A stretch of DNA of 6,857 nt from Gammaproteobacteria bacterium (lineage in GTDB: Bacteria > Pseudomonadota > Gammaproteobacteria > Steroidobacterales > JABDKV01): positions 1 through 6,857 of the forward strand of contig JAOTXR010000113.1 in NCBI GenBank assembly GCA_029862285.1, written 5' to 3'. Every line of letters starts with the position of its first letter. Position 1 is the stretch's first letter. Below the pieces are notes generated by a model, which saw only the letters and a program-made list of their open reading frames with translations, ran no database searches and was not told the DNA's origin. The translations under genes and the position numbers were made by a program. Below, piece by piece: positions 1 to 6,195 of this stretch.

Positions 1-773
1 TGCACCCGGGCCGTGGCGCGCATGTCGACTTCACTGAGTTGCGGGATATAAATGGTCGAACCTTCTGAGATCATGTTTGGATCGCCAAGAAGGAACGCGC
101 CGGGGTTGCTGGCATAGATTTGTTGCGCGATGGGCCACACTGACCAGTCAGGCCGGCCGGCAACGCGTGAGGCGATGGTCGAGAGCATATCGCCGTGCCG
201 CACCATGTAACGGCTGCCGGGCTCGATATTGCCGGTCGATGCTGACCTCGTAGCTGCGCGCGTGGTTCGCAGGGATGTGAGTGTTGCGGCTTGTGCCGAA
301 GCGTTCGCATCGGCGACAGTTGGCGGATCGACCATCACGAGAAAATTCCGGATCATTGTAGGCACGCCGGGGCATTTCACCTGCATTACGAACTCGCTCA
401 TCGGCTCGCGCATTGGTCGTGCACTGGTTACACCGATGACATGTCCATTCAGGCTGCGGCTGAGGCTCAGGCTTACCCGATCGATTCCAGGCAGCTCGCC
501 CGAGGCACGGGTACTGCTAAAGCACCCGCGGTCAAGAACTTCTCCGGCAGCTGGCGTAACAACGATTTCTGCGCGCAGCGGCTCGCCCAATCGTGACAGC
601 ACCCGAATATCGTCGATCGCCAGTGAATTGGCAGGTGACTGGCACAGCAGGAACACGGTGCTGAAAAACGCACCATAGGCCGCTTCCCTGGCGCGATGCT
701 CTAGTCTGAGCTTGCCGAGACTCCCATGGAACAGGCCTGAGCGCGATCTGCGCGCAATTTGACATCGATTCAT
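1..773 (-). CDS. fimV: FimV-like type IV pilus hub protein with LysM domain, N-terminal part (3' end off window)
   Basis: FimV-family proteins are inner-membrane, peptidoglycan-binding polar organisers needed for type IV pilus assembly and twitching. The frame is open from an ATG at 773 to the window edge (257 codons), so the C-terminal part is missing. Residues about 33-52 are a hydrophobic export segment. Residues about 52-150 match the FimV N-terminal core, including LSRLGEPLRAEI at 59-70, the usual 'LGQPLxAEI' motif after the signal peptide. Residues 188-244 form a LysM fold (YMVRHGDMLSTIASR at 189-203, then ASNPGAFLLGDPN, ending IYIP), which binds peptidoglycan. The start is supported by GGGAGG ending eight bases before the ATG. 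About 33 Arg-rich residues precede the hydrophobic segment, which is long for a signal peptide. C84 and C134 could form a disulfide. Family assignment is good; orthology to FimV proper is less certain because the cytoplasmic C-terminus is not visible. Confidence 0.8.
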   Translation of the reverse strand, partial: MNRCQIARRSRSGLFHGSLGKLRLEHRAREAAYGAFFSTVFLLCQSPANSLAIDDIRVLSRLGEPLRAEIVVTPAAGEVLDRGCFSSTRASGELPGIDRVSLSLSRSLNGHVIGVTSARPMREPMSEFVMQVKCPGVPTMIRNFLVMVDPPTVADANASAQAATLTSLRTTRAATRSASTGNIEPGSRYMVRHGDMLSTIASRVAGRPDWSVWPIAQQIYASNPGAFLLGDPNMISEGSTIYIPQLSEVDMRATARV

Positions 774-834
774 GAGTGCCGCCTCCCGCATGCTACGGAA
801 CACCGTTTGCACCGCCCTGAGTCCCGTTTGGCGG

Positions 835-863
835 AGCATATCCTTCGAATCAGCTAGTTGCAA
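835..863 (-). promoter_or_regulatory. Candidate sigma-70 promoter for the fimV-like gene
   Basis: On the minus strand TTGCAA (863-858) and TATGCT (840-835) are separated by exactly 17 bases. Each hexamer matches the consensus at four of six positions. The predicted transcript start is near 828, giving a leader of about 55 bases that contains the strong GGGAGG ribosome site. The spacing is ideal but the hexamers are mediocre, so this is a candidate only. Confidence 0.3.
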
Positions 864-867
864 CGGA

Positions 868-882
868 TTTTCAATCATTTAC
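868..882 (-). promoter_or_regulatory. CpxR-like direct repeat between fimV and htpX
   Basis: Read on the minus strand the site is GTAAA-N5-GAAAA. The CpxR consensus known from enterobacteria is GTAAA-N5-GTAAA, so one half-site is perfect and the other has one mismatch. In E. coli htpX belongs to the Cpx envelope-stress regulon, which makes the position suggestive. The site lies about 40-54 bases upstream of both predicted transcript starts. Short AT-rich motifs arise by chance, and the presence of a Cpx system in this organism is not shown. Confidence 0.25.
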
Positions 883-887
883 ATCAT

Positions 888-915
888 ATGAACCATGACT
901 GTGCCATCGTAGAAT
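888..915 (+). promoter_or_regulatory. Candidate htpX promoter
   Basis: TAGAAT at 910-915 matches the -10 consensus at five of six positions. The best -35 at 16 bases is ATGAAC (888-893), with only three matches. This fits a promoter that depends on an activator. A start near 922 would give an mRNA leader of about 24 bases to the ATG at 946, which argues against the upstream ATG at 916. Confidence 0.3.
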
Positions 916-945
916 ATGTTAATCCGTCAAAATGAGACTTCCGTC

Positions 946-1839
946 ATGTTTAAGAGAATTATCCTGTTTGGGCTGACCAATATCGCGGTTCTCGCGGTGC
1001 TGGCAATCGTGTTCCGCCTGCTCGGCATCGATCGCATGATCGACGAGTCCGGCGCCATGGATTTTCGGGCGTTATTGGTGTTTTCACTGGTCTGGGGCAT
1101 GGCCGGATCGATCATTTCCCTGGCGATATCGAAGTGGAGCGCCAAGAGAATGACGGGGGCTCATGTCATCGAGACACCGCAAACCGAGACCGAACGCTGG
1201 CTGATGCAGACGGTGGAGCGACAAGCGCGGCAGGCGGGAATCGGCATGCCCGAGGTCGCGGTCTACGATTCGCCCGAAGTTAATGCCTTTGCCACTGGCG
1301 CGCGTCGCAACAGCGCGCTGGTCGCGGTGAGCGCGGGCCTGCTGAATTCGATGACCCGTGACGAGGCTGAGGCCGTGCTTGGGCACGAGATTTCGCATGT
1401 GGCCAATGGAGACATGGTGACGCTGACGTTGTTGCAAGGTGTGCTGAACGCATTCGTAATATTTTTCTCGCGTATTGCCGGCCATGTGGTCAATTCGGCT
1501 TTGCGTGGCAACCGGGGCGGCGGTGGTGGCGGTATTGGCTACTTTGCGGTATCGATGCTCATGCAGGTCTTGCTGGGTTTTGTTGCAACGATGATCGTGC
1601 GCTGGTTTTCACGTTATCGTGAGTTTCGCGCCGATGCCGGCGGTGCAAATCTTGCCAGTCGCGACAAGATGATCCGTGCGCTGGAACGTCTGGGTCAAGG
1701 TCGCCAGGCCGAGGATTTGCCGCAACAAATGGCTGCAATGGGTATTTCCGGCGGGGTCCGGTCCGGTATGCGCAAACTCTTTTCCACGCATCCACCGCTC
1801 ACCGAGCGCATTCGTCACCTGCAGCAGCTTTCCACCTGA
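946..1839 (+). CDS. htpX: Protease HtpX, membrane zinc metalloprotease (M48B)
   Basis: HtpX is an inner-membrane zinc endopeptidase that cleaves misfolded membrane proteins and works alongside FtsH in envelope quality control. The protein is 297 residues, the normal family length. Hydrophobic segments lie at about 5-26, 41-62, 158-182 and 197-219. The zinc site HEISH is at 147-151, with catalytic E148 and ligands H147 and H151. The third ligand is E226 in REFRADAG. NAFATGARR (113-121) and THPPL near the C-terminus are also typical. A six-glycine run (191-196) lies in the loop before the fourth segment. I chose the ATG at 946 because MFKRIILFGLTN aligns with the family start and TGAGA (933-937) sits eight bases upstream. 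An in-frame ATG at 916 would add ten unconserved residues. The gene is divergent from the fimV-like gene and convergent with the antiporter. Confidence 0.95.
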   Translation: MFKRIILFGLTNIAVLAVLAIVFRLLGIDRMIDESGAMDFRALLVFSLVWGMAGSIISLAISKWSAKRMTGAHVIETPQTETERWLMQTVERQARQAGIGMPEVAVYDSPEVNAFATGARRNSALVAVSAGLLNSMTRDEAEAVLGHEISHVANGDMVTLTLLQGVLNAFVIFFSRIAGHVVNSALRGNRGGGGGGIGYFAVSMLMQVLLGFVATMIVRWFSRYREFRADAGGANLASRDKMIRALERLGQGRQAEDLPQQMAAMGISGGVRSGMRKLFSTHPPLTERIRHLQQLST

Positions 1840-1858
1840 ATGTAATTGCGCCAGGTGG
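1832..1858. terminator. Possible small hairpin between convergent htpX and antiporter genes
   Basis: CCACCTG (1832-1838) and CAGGTGG (1852-1858) form a perfect 7-bp inverted repeat with a 13-base loop. The first arm overlaps the htpX stop codon. The gap between the converging genes is only 30 bp, where a shared terminator would be expected. No T-tract follows on either strand, so intrinsic termination would be weak at best. Confidence 0.25.
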
Positions 1859-1869
1859 TTCCTGCAGTG

Positions 1870-3165
1870 TTAGCCGGGGCGCGTAGCCGGCTCTGGTGAA
1901 TCTTCGATCCGGCCTTTGTTCACCAGGCGCTCGACCAGGGGTTTGATAGTCAATCCCTGGACGATAATGGAGAACAACACCACGGCATAGGTAATCGTCA
2001 AAATCGTCGGTTTGTATTCGTTCATTGGCAGAGACAACGCCAATGCTACTGCGATGCCCCCGCGCAGTCCGCCCCACGTCAGTATTGGCACGGCGCCTTT
2101 GGTAAAGGTATTGCGTCGGGACAGAATCGAAATTGGGATGTAAACGCTGATCCAGCGTGCTGCCAGGGTCACAGGGATTGCCAATAAAGCGACTTCGATA
2201 TGATCGATTCGTTTTGCTATTACCAGTACCTCCAGTCCAATTAGCAAGAACAGTATTGAATTCAGAATTTCATCGATCAGCGACCAGAATTTTTGCACAT
2301 AATCGCGTGTGTTTTCGCTGACAGCGTAAGCCATGCCTTTGTTGCCGATAAACAAGCCGGCGACCACCATGGCAATAGGCCCGCTCATGTGAAGTCTTAA
2401 GGCAACCGCGTAGGTGACCATCACGACTGCCAGGGTAACCAGGACTTCGAGATTGTGTTCATCGATGTGATACATCGCACGATACCCGGCGTAGCCGGCA
2501 ATCAGGCCCAGGACCGCTCCGCCGACCGCCTCCAAAACGAATAGCTGGGCGATATCCAGCACGCCTGTCTCGCCCCCGTGTGCACCGCCACCGATTGCAA
2601 TGGCGACGACGACGGTAAAGACAACCACGCCCACTCCGTCGTTAAAGAGCGACTCACCGGCCATTTTTGCTTCCAGGGTGACCGGAACATTGACTGTTTT
2701 GAACAAGCCCAGCACTGCAACAGGGTCGGTCGGGCTGATCAGCGCACCAAATACCAGCGCCCAGATAAACGGCATGTCGGTGCCAAAGAAATTCACCAGC
2801 GCCCAGGTCGCCCCGCCGATCAGAAACGTCGATACCAATATTCCCATCGTCGCCATCAATGCAATAGCCTTGGCTCGGGACTTGAATACGCCAAAATCGA
2901 CGTGCATGGCACCGGCGAAGAGTAGAAAACTCAACATGCCACGCATCACGGTTTCGTGGAAGTCGATCTGATGCAGCACGCCAGTCACGGCATCGAGCAC
3001 ATTCGCCGATGGACTGAGTAGTTCAATGAGAATTACGACCAGCGATGCTGCAAGTGCGATCATAACCAGGCCAATCGTATGCGGCAGACGCAAGACCTGA
3101 TGATTGATATAGCCGAACAGTGCTGACAGACCGATCAGAAACGCGCCGATTTCGAAAAAGCTCAT
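1870..3165 (-). CDS. Na+/H+ antiporter, CPA1 (NhaP-type) family
   Basis: This inner-membrane antiporter exchanges protons for Na+ (or K+/Li+) and serves pH and salt homeostasis. From the ATG at 3165 it is 431 residues, almost all hydrophobic helices (about 12), ending in a short polar tail without a nucleotide-binding domain. Family hallmarks are SPTDPVAVLG at 144-153, the ion-site helix AGESLFNDGVG at 169-179 with N175-D176, EILNSILFLLIGLE at 299-312, and GGLRGGIAVALALS at 365-378. The ATG at 3219 would add 18 charged residues (MSRRGEQAARIARW) with no clear ribosome site. It also lies almost on the predicted transcript start, so the inner start, where the hydrophobic protein begins, is preferred. 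The gene lies downstream of fimX on the same strand, 141 bp away, and converges on htpX. Ion specificity cannot be read from the sequence. Confidence 0.9.
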   Translation of the reverse strand: MSFFEIGAFLIGLSALFGYINHQVLRLPHTIGLVMIALAASLVVILIELLSPSANVLDAVTGVLHQIDFHETVMRGMLSFLLFAGAMHVDFGVFKSRAKAIALMATMGILVSTFLIGGATWALVNFFGTDMPFIWALVFGALISPTDPVAVLGLFKTVNVPVTLEAKMAGESLFNDGVGVVVFTVVVAIAIGGGAHGGETGVLDIAQLFVLEAVGGAVLGLIAGYAGYRAMYHIDEHNLEVLVTLAVVMVTYAVALRLHMSGPIAMVVAGLFIGNKGMAYAVSENTRDYVQKFWSLIDEILNSILFLLIGLEVLVIAKRIDHIEVALLAIPVTLAARWISVYIPISILSRRNTFTKGAVPILTWGGLRGGIAVALALSLPMNEYKPTILTITYAVVLFSIIVQGLTIKPLVERLVNKGRIEDSPEPATRPG

Positions 3166-3228
3166 AGCCTGACCATCCCATCTGGCGATTCTTGCCGCCT
3201 GCTCACCACGACGCGACATGCAAAGCGC

Positions 3229-3256
3229 ATTATGACCTGTTATCGGCCATATCCAA
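3229..3256 (-). promoter_or_regulatory. Candidate promoter for the antiporter gene
   Basis: On the minus strand TTGGAT (3256-3251) and CATAAT (3234-3229) are 16 bases apart, with three and five consensus matches. Transcription would begin near 3222, giving a leader of about 57 bases to the ATG at 3165. It suggests the antiporter can be transcribed independently of fimX, although read-through is possible because I see no terminator after the fimX stop. Confidence 0.3.
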
Positions 3257-3306
3257 GCACCCCTGATTTCGAAAGAACAAGTTCCAGGCCCGTCGCCACG
3301 GAAGCA

Positions 3307-5346
3307 TCAGGCAGTTTCGAGAACGATTTCCTCGGGGCCCTGCACGTAGTAGCCCTGGATGAACTCAACACCGAGCTGCCACAACACCGCCATGGTGTTG
3401 GCGTCTTCAACCCGCTCGGCGATCGTCTCGATGTTCTTTGCTTTCGCAGACTCGATATACAGCCGCACCCGCTTCTGAATTTCGCGGTTACGCACCAGAC
3501 CCTCCATCAGAGAGCCATCCACTTTTATGTAGTCCGTCGGGATGTGTTCGAGTACCTGCAAAGGCCGATGACCCATGCCGAAGTGCTCAATGGCGAATCC
3601 ACAGCCGAACGCCTTGACCTGTTGCGCCAGTTCCTTGGCTTCCTTGAGATGTTCCTCAGCGTTGTGTTCAGTAATCTGGAACACCAACTGCGACGCCGGC
3701 ACATTATAGGCTTTGAGTTGTTTGTCGATCCACGGAACCAGCGTGCGGTCGGGAATGGATTCCTCGGACAGACGAATGAACAGCAGGGTCGGGCGATCTT
3801 TGACACAAAAAACAATCGAATTGCCAATTACCCAGCGGTCGATGTTTTTCATCAACCCGTTTTGGCGCGCGACCGGCAGAAAGTCGGCTGGCATGATTTC
3901 TTTGCCGTCGTCGGACATCATCCGAATCAGTACGTCAAACATCCGGCGACTCTTGCCCATCATGCTGGCAACCGGCTGGAATACCAGTCGGAAACCATCC
4001 TTCATCAGCGCGTGCTTGACCTTCTCGACGGCGACTGCCGGGGCACCGCGATCAACCGAGCCGTCTTTTTCGAGCAGTATGACTTTGTCGCCACCATCAT
4101 TGCGGCCGTCCCGGAAAGCATGCTGCGCCTTGGTCATCAGTGAGTTGACGTCATCGTTGTGCGGGTTGTATTGCGCCAGGCCAACCGTGCAGGTCATCGG
4201 AATCGACTTGTCGCCGGCTTCAAATACATGGCGGCGCACTGTTCGCAACAGGTCCTCGGCCCATGCCCGGGCATCGCGCATCGTGCCGCGTGACAGCAGT
4301 ACCATGAAGATATCGCCACCGAACTGGCCATAGAGATCATTGGATTTGACGGAATTTTTCAGCATTCGCGCCATGTCCTGCATGAGCTGATCGCTGACGA
4401 TGGGGTCGAGCAGGTCGCGCGTCTCATCCATATCATCGGGTTTCATGTAGGCGAGAATGGTCGCGCCGGGCGCAGCCGGGCCGGCGAGCGTTTCTTCGAG
4501 TTTTTCCACAAAGTGCTCGCGAAGAAACAAGCCAGTGACCGGATGACGATGTTCGGCAATCGCCGGAGTGACGACAGTTGGCGTTTCCGGTTCCATGCTG
4601 ATGCGGACACAAGGCTCGCCTTCGTGCTGGCTGTTTTCTACGTCGGCCTGAACCGCCAGACTGCCACCGTCGCTGCTCTCAACCCGTACTGAGATCTTGT
4701 GACCCGACCATTTGCCTTGGTTACAGGCGACCAGTGCGCCTTTTATTGCAGCACGGCTTTCAGGCGCGAACACATCAAGTATCGGCGTACCGATCAAATC
4801 GTCGGCATCCGCATAGCCAAACAGTTCCAGCCATGCTGGATTGATGTTTGCGATGATTCCCTCGGCGACATAGATAATGCCATCGGCAGCTTCGTCTATC
4901 AGACCGGCCAGTTGTTCCTGCAACGCTTTGTTTTCGGCTCGCGCGGTCTTGACTTCACGCAGCGTCCAGTAGGCACGTAGTTCGCGTACCGCGACGGCGC
5001 TGAGACGCTGCGGTTCGTCCAGGGTCACCAGATCCTGAGCGCCATCGGCCATGGCACGCGCGATAGTCTTTTCGCTGGCTTCCCGATCCAGTGCGAGCAG
5101 TGGCAGACCCGGGGCCAAACGATCGCGGGCATCGATGGCATGCATCAGGCGATCCATATCGCCGTCCACCGCCACCGTCAGGAGTTGCGCCCGTCCGGCC
5201 GTCAACACGTCCGGAAGGGAGCGGGCATCCTGCACCCACTGGCAATGCGCCGCCTGTCCGGCATTACGCAAAGAGCGGCTGATCGCCTCGACGTCGTCCT
5301 CTCTTTGGGTGACAACTATGACTGGAATACCAGCCTGCGCGCTCAA
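3307..5346 (-). CDS. fimX: FimX-type cyclic-di-GMP effector: degenerate REC, PAS, GGDEF and EAL domains
   Basis: FimX is a polar cytoplasmic cyclic-di-GMP receptor that promotes type IV pilus assembly, acting with PilZ and the PilB ATPase in Pseudomonas and Xanthomonas. This 679-residue protein matches FimX in length and domain order. It has a receiver-like domain (about 6-120), a helical linker (122-148), PAS (149-250; DGIIYVAEGIIANINPAW), GGDEF (262-425) and EAL (438-675). The GGDEF signature is GGDIF at 343-347, lacking the catalytic Glu. The EAL signature is DVL at 471-473, the usual DDFG is EHFG at 587-590, and AEGVE is AERVE at 643-647. Both enzyme activities are therefore probably lost, while the binding-fold landmarks FQPV (456-459) and DYIKVD (605-610) remain. 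The start codon is TTG, backed by GGGAGG seven bases upstream. The alternative reading is another degenerate GGDEF-EAL regulator of the same architecture. Confidence 0.82.
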   Translation of the reverse strand: MSAQAGIPVIVVTQREDDVEAISRSLRNAGQAAHCQWVQDARSLPDVLTAGRAQLLTVAVDGDMDRLMHAIDARDRLAPGLPLLALDREASEKTIARAMADGAQDLVTLDEPQRLSAVAVRELRAYWTLREVKTARAENKALQEQLAGLIDEAADGIIYVAEGIIANINPAWLELFGYADADDLIGTPILDVFAPESRAAIKGALVACNQGKWSGHKISVRVESSDGGSLAVQADVENSQHEGEPCVRISMEPETPTVVTPAIAEHRHPVTGLFLREHFVEKLEETLAGPAAPGATILAYMKPDDMDETRDLLDPIVSDQLMQDMARMLKNSVKSNDLYGQFGGDIFMVLLSRGTMRDARAWAEDLLRTVRRHVFEAGDKSIPMTCTVGLAQYNPHNDDVNSLMTKAQHAFRDGRNDGGDKVILLEKDGSVDRGAPAVAVEKVKHALMKDGFRLVFQPVASMMGKSRRMFDVLIRMMSDDGKEIMPADFLPVARQNGLMKNIDRWVIGNSIVFCVKDRPTLLFIRLSEESIPDRTLVPWIDKQLKAYNVPASQLVFQITEHNAEEHLKEAKELAQQVKAFGCGFAIEHFGMGHRPLQVLEHIPTDYIKVDGSLMEGLVRNREIQKRVRLYIESAKAKNIETIAERVEDANTMAVLWQLGVEFIQGYYVQGPEEIVLETA

Positions 5347-5507
5347 ATCAGGTCCTCCCGGCGTGGTTTGGCGGCGATATCATAACGCGTTAGCAGCCCC
5401 AAAATGCGTACCCGGTTCAGGTTTTCGTTCGCTGGACAAATCTTTGCCTTTGTCCTGGTCGAGGTGAGGCCCGGCCAGGCGGCGGTCTTCTGCATGCCAC
5501 CTGATGT

Positions 5508-5528
5508 TGCCGGAATCCCGATCCGGCA
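5508..5528. repeat. 7-bp perfect inverted repeat in the fimX-efp intergenic region
   Basis: TGCCGGA (5508-5514) and TCCGGCA (5522-5528) flank a 7-base spacer. The repeat lies about 20 bases upstream of the candidate efp -35 element. It could be an operator with dyad symmetry or a hairpin. There is no T-tract, so it does not look like a terminator. No known regulator consensus is recognised. Confidence 0.35.
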
Positions 5529-5549
5529 GACGAAGCATCGACCAAAGCG

Positions 5550-5578
5550 GTTACAGCTTGAGCGTCAGCGGGTATCAT
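5550..5578 (+). promoter_or_regulatory. Candidate promoter for efp-epmA
   Basis: GTTACA (5550-5555) and TATCAT (5573-5578) are separated by 17 bases and match the -35 and -10 consensus at four and five positions. The predicted start near 5585 leaves a leader of about 34 bases. GGGAA at 5611-5615 lies four bases before the ATG at 5619 and is the likely, somewhat close, ribosome site. Confidence 0.45.
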
Positions 5579-5618
5579 GTCGCCGGTTCGCCCCTGGGTG
5601 GCGTGGTTTTGGGAACAA

Positions 5619-6188
5619 ATGGCAAGTTACGGCACCAATGAGTTTCGTTCCGGTCTCAAAGTGATGTTAGATGGCGATCCGCACACCATCGTAGAGAACG
5701 AGTTCGTCAAACCTGGCAAGGGACAGGCATTCAACCGGGTCCGGTTGAAGAACCTCAAGTCCGGGCGGGTAATTGACAAGACATTCAAGTCCGGCGAGTC
5801 CATAGAGGCTGCCGATGTTATGGACACGGACATGCAGTACCTGTACACGGATGGCGAATTTTTTCATTTCATGGTGCCGGACACCTTTGAGCAATACGCG
5901 GCAGAGGCAGTGCTGGTCGGCGACGCTGCGCAATGGCTCAAGGAACAGGACATGTGCATGGTGACACTGTGGAATAACTCCCCACTGGTTGTCGCGCCGC
6001 CGAACTTCGTCGAGCTAAAAATCACCGAGACCGATCCCGGCGTGCGTGGGGACACTGCCCAGGGCGGCGTCAAGCCAGCAACCCTGGAAACCGGGGCCGT
6101 CGTACGCGTGCCGTTATTTGTCGAAGAAGGCGAAGTGATCAAAGTGGATACTCGCACGGGCGAATACGTTTCTCGCGCACGCGACTAA
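5619..6188 (+). CDS. efp: Translation elongation factor P
   Basis: EF-P binds between the ribosomal P and E sites and speeds peptide-bond formation when ribosomes stall on consecutive prolines. The product is 189 residues, the family length, with the KOW-like domain I (about 1-65) and two OB-fold domains. [11 protein letters not shown] at 28-38 places the modified lysine exactly at K34, as in E. coli EF-P, where EpmA attaches beta-lysine. TFEQ, TLWN, PPNFVEL and the C-terminal family signature [16 protein letters not shown] are all present. The ATG at 5619 was chosen because [17 protein letters not shown] aligns with the family start. An in-frame ATG at 5577 would add 14 unconserved residues and overlaps the candidate -10. 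The gene is divergent from fimX, and epmA follows after seven bases, so the modifier is almost certainly cotranscribed. Confidence 0.97.
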   Translation: MASYGTNEFRSGLKVMLDGDPHTIVENEFVKPGKGQAFNRVRLKNLKSGRVIDKTFKSGESIEAADVMDTDMQYLYTDGEFFHFMVPDTFEQYAAEAVLVGDAAQWLKEQDMCMVTLWNNSPLVVAPPNFVELKITETDPGVRGDTAQGGVKPATLETGAVVRVPLFVEEGEVIKVDTRTGEYVSRARD

Positions 6189-6195
6189 ACCGGGC

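Noticed and set aside
635..660. Possible lipoprotein signal (FLLC at residues 41-44) in the FimV-like protein
   Set aside because: The residue before Cys is Leu, not Gly, Ala or Ser, so it is not a proper lipobox. The FimV core follows in the usual position after a normal export segment.
229..678. Open frames on the plus strand (149 and 101 codons) in the left part
   Set aside because: They lie opposite the FimV-like gene, whose minus-strand frame shows the FimV core and LysM motifs. The plus-strand translations show no recognisable domain.
2578..2971. Two overlapping plus-strand frames inside the antiporter gene
   Set aside because: They are antisense to conserved antiporter helices (PTDP and FND motifs). 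No ribosome site or family resemblance is seen.
3148..3274. Ten-base direct repeat GATTTCGAAA at 3148-3157 and 3265-3274 around the antiporter start
   Set aside because: One copy is explained by the coding sequence (Phe-Phe-Glu-Ile), and the copies are not placed like an operator pair. Probably chance.
3232..4143. A 303-codon open frame on the plus strand opposite fimX and its downstream gap
   Set aside because: It is antisense to a clear EAL/GGDEF-domain coding sequence. Its translation is rich in His, Arg and Gln with no family motif, as expected for a shadow of a GC-rich gene.
5404..5664. An 86-codon plus-strand frame in the fimX-efp gap
   Set aside because: It runs into efp in a different frame, has no good ribosome site, and its tail is an efp shadow.
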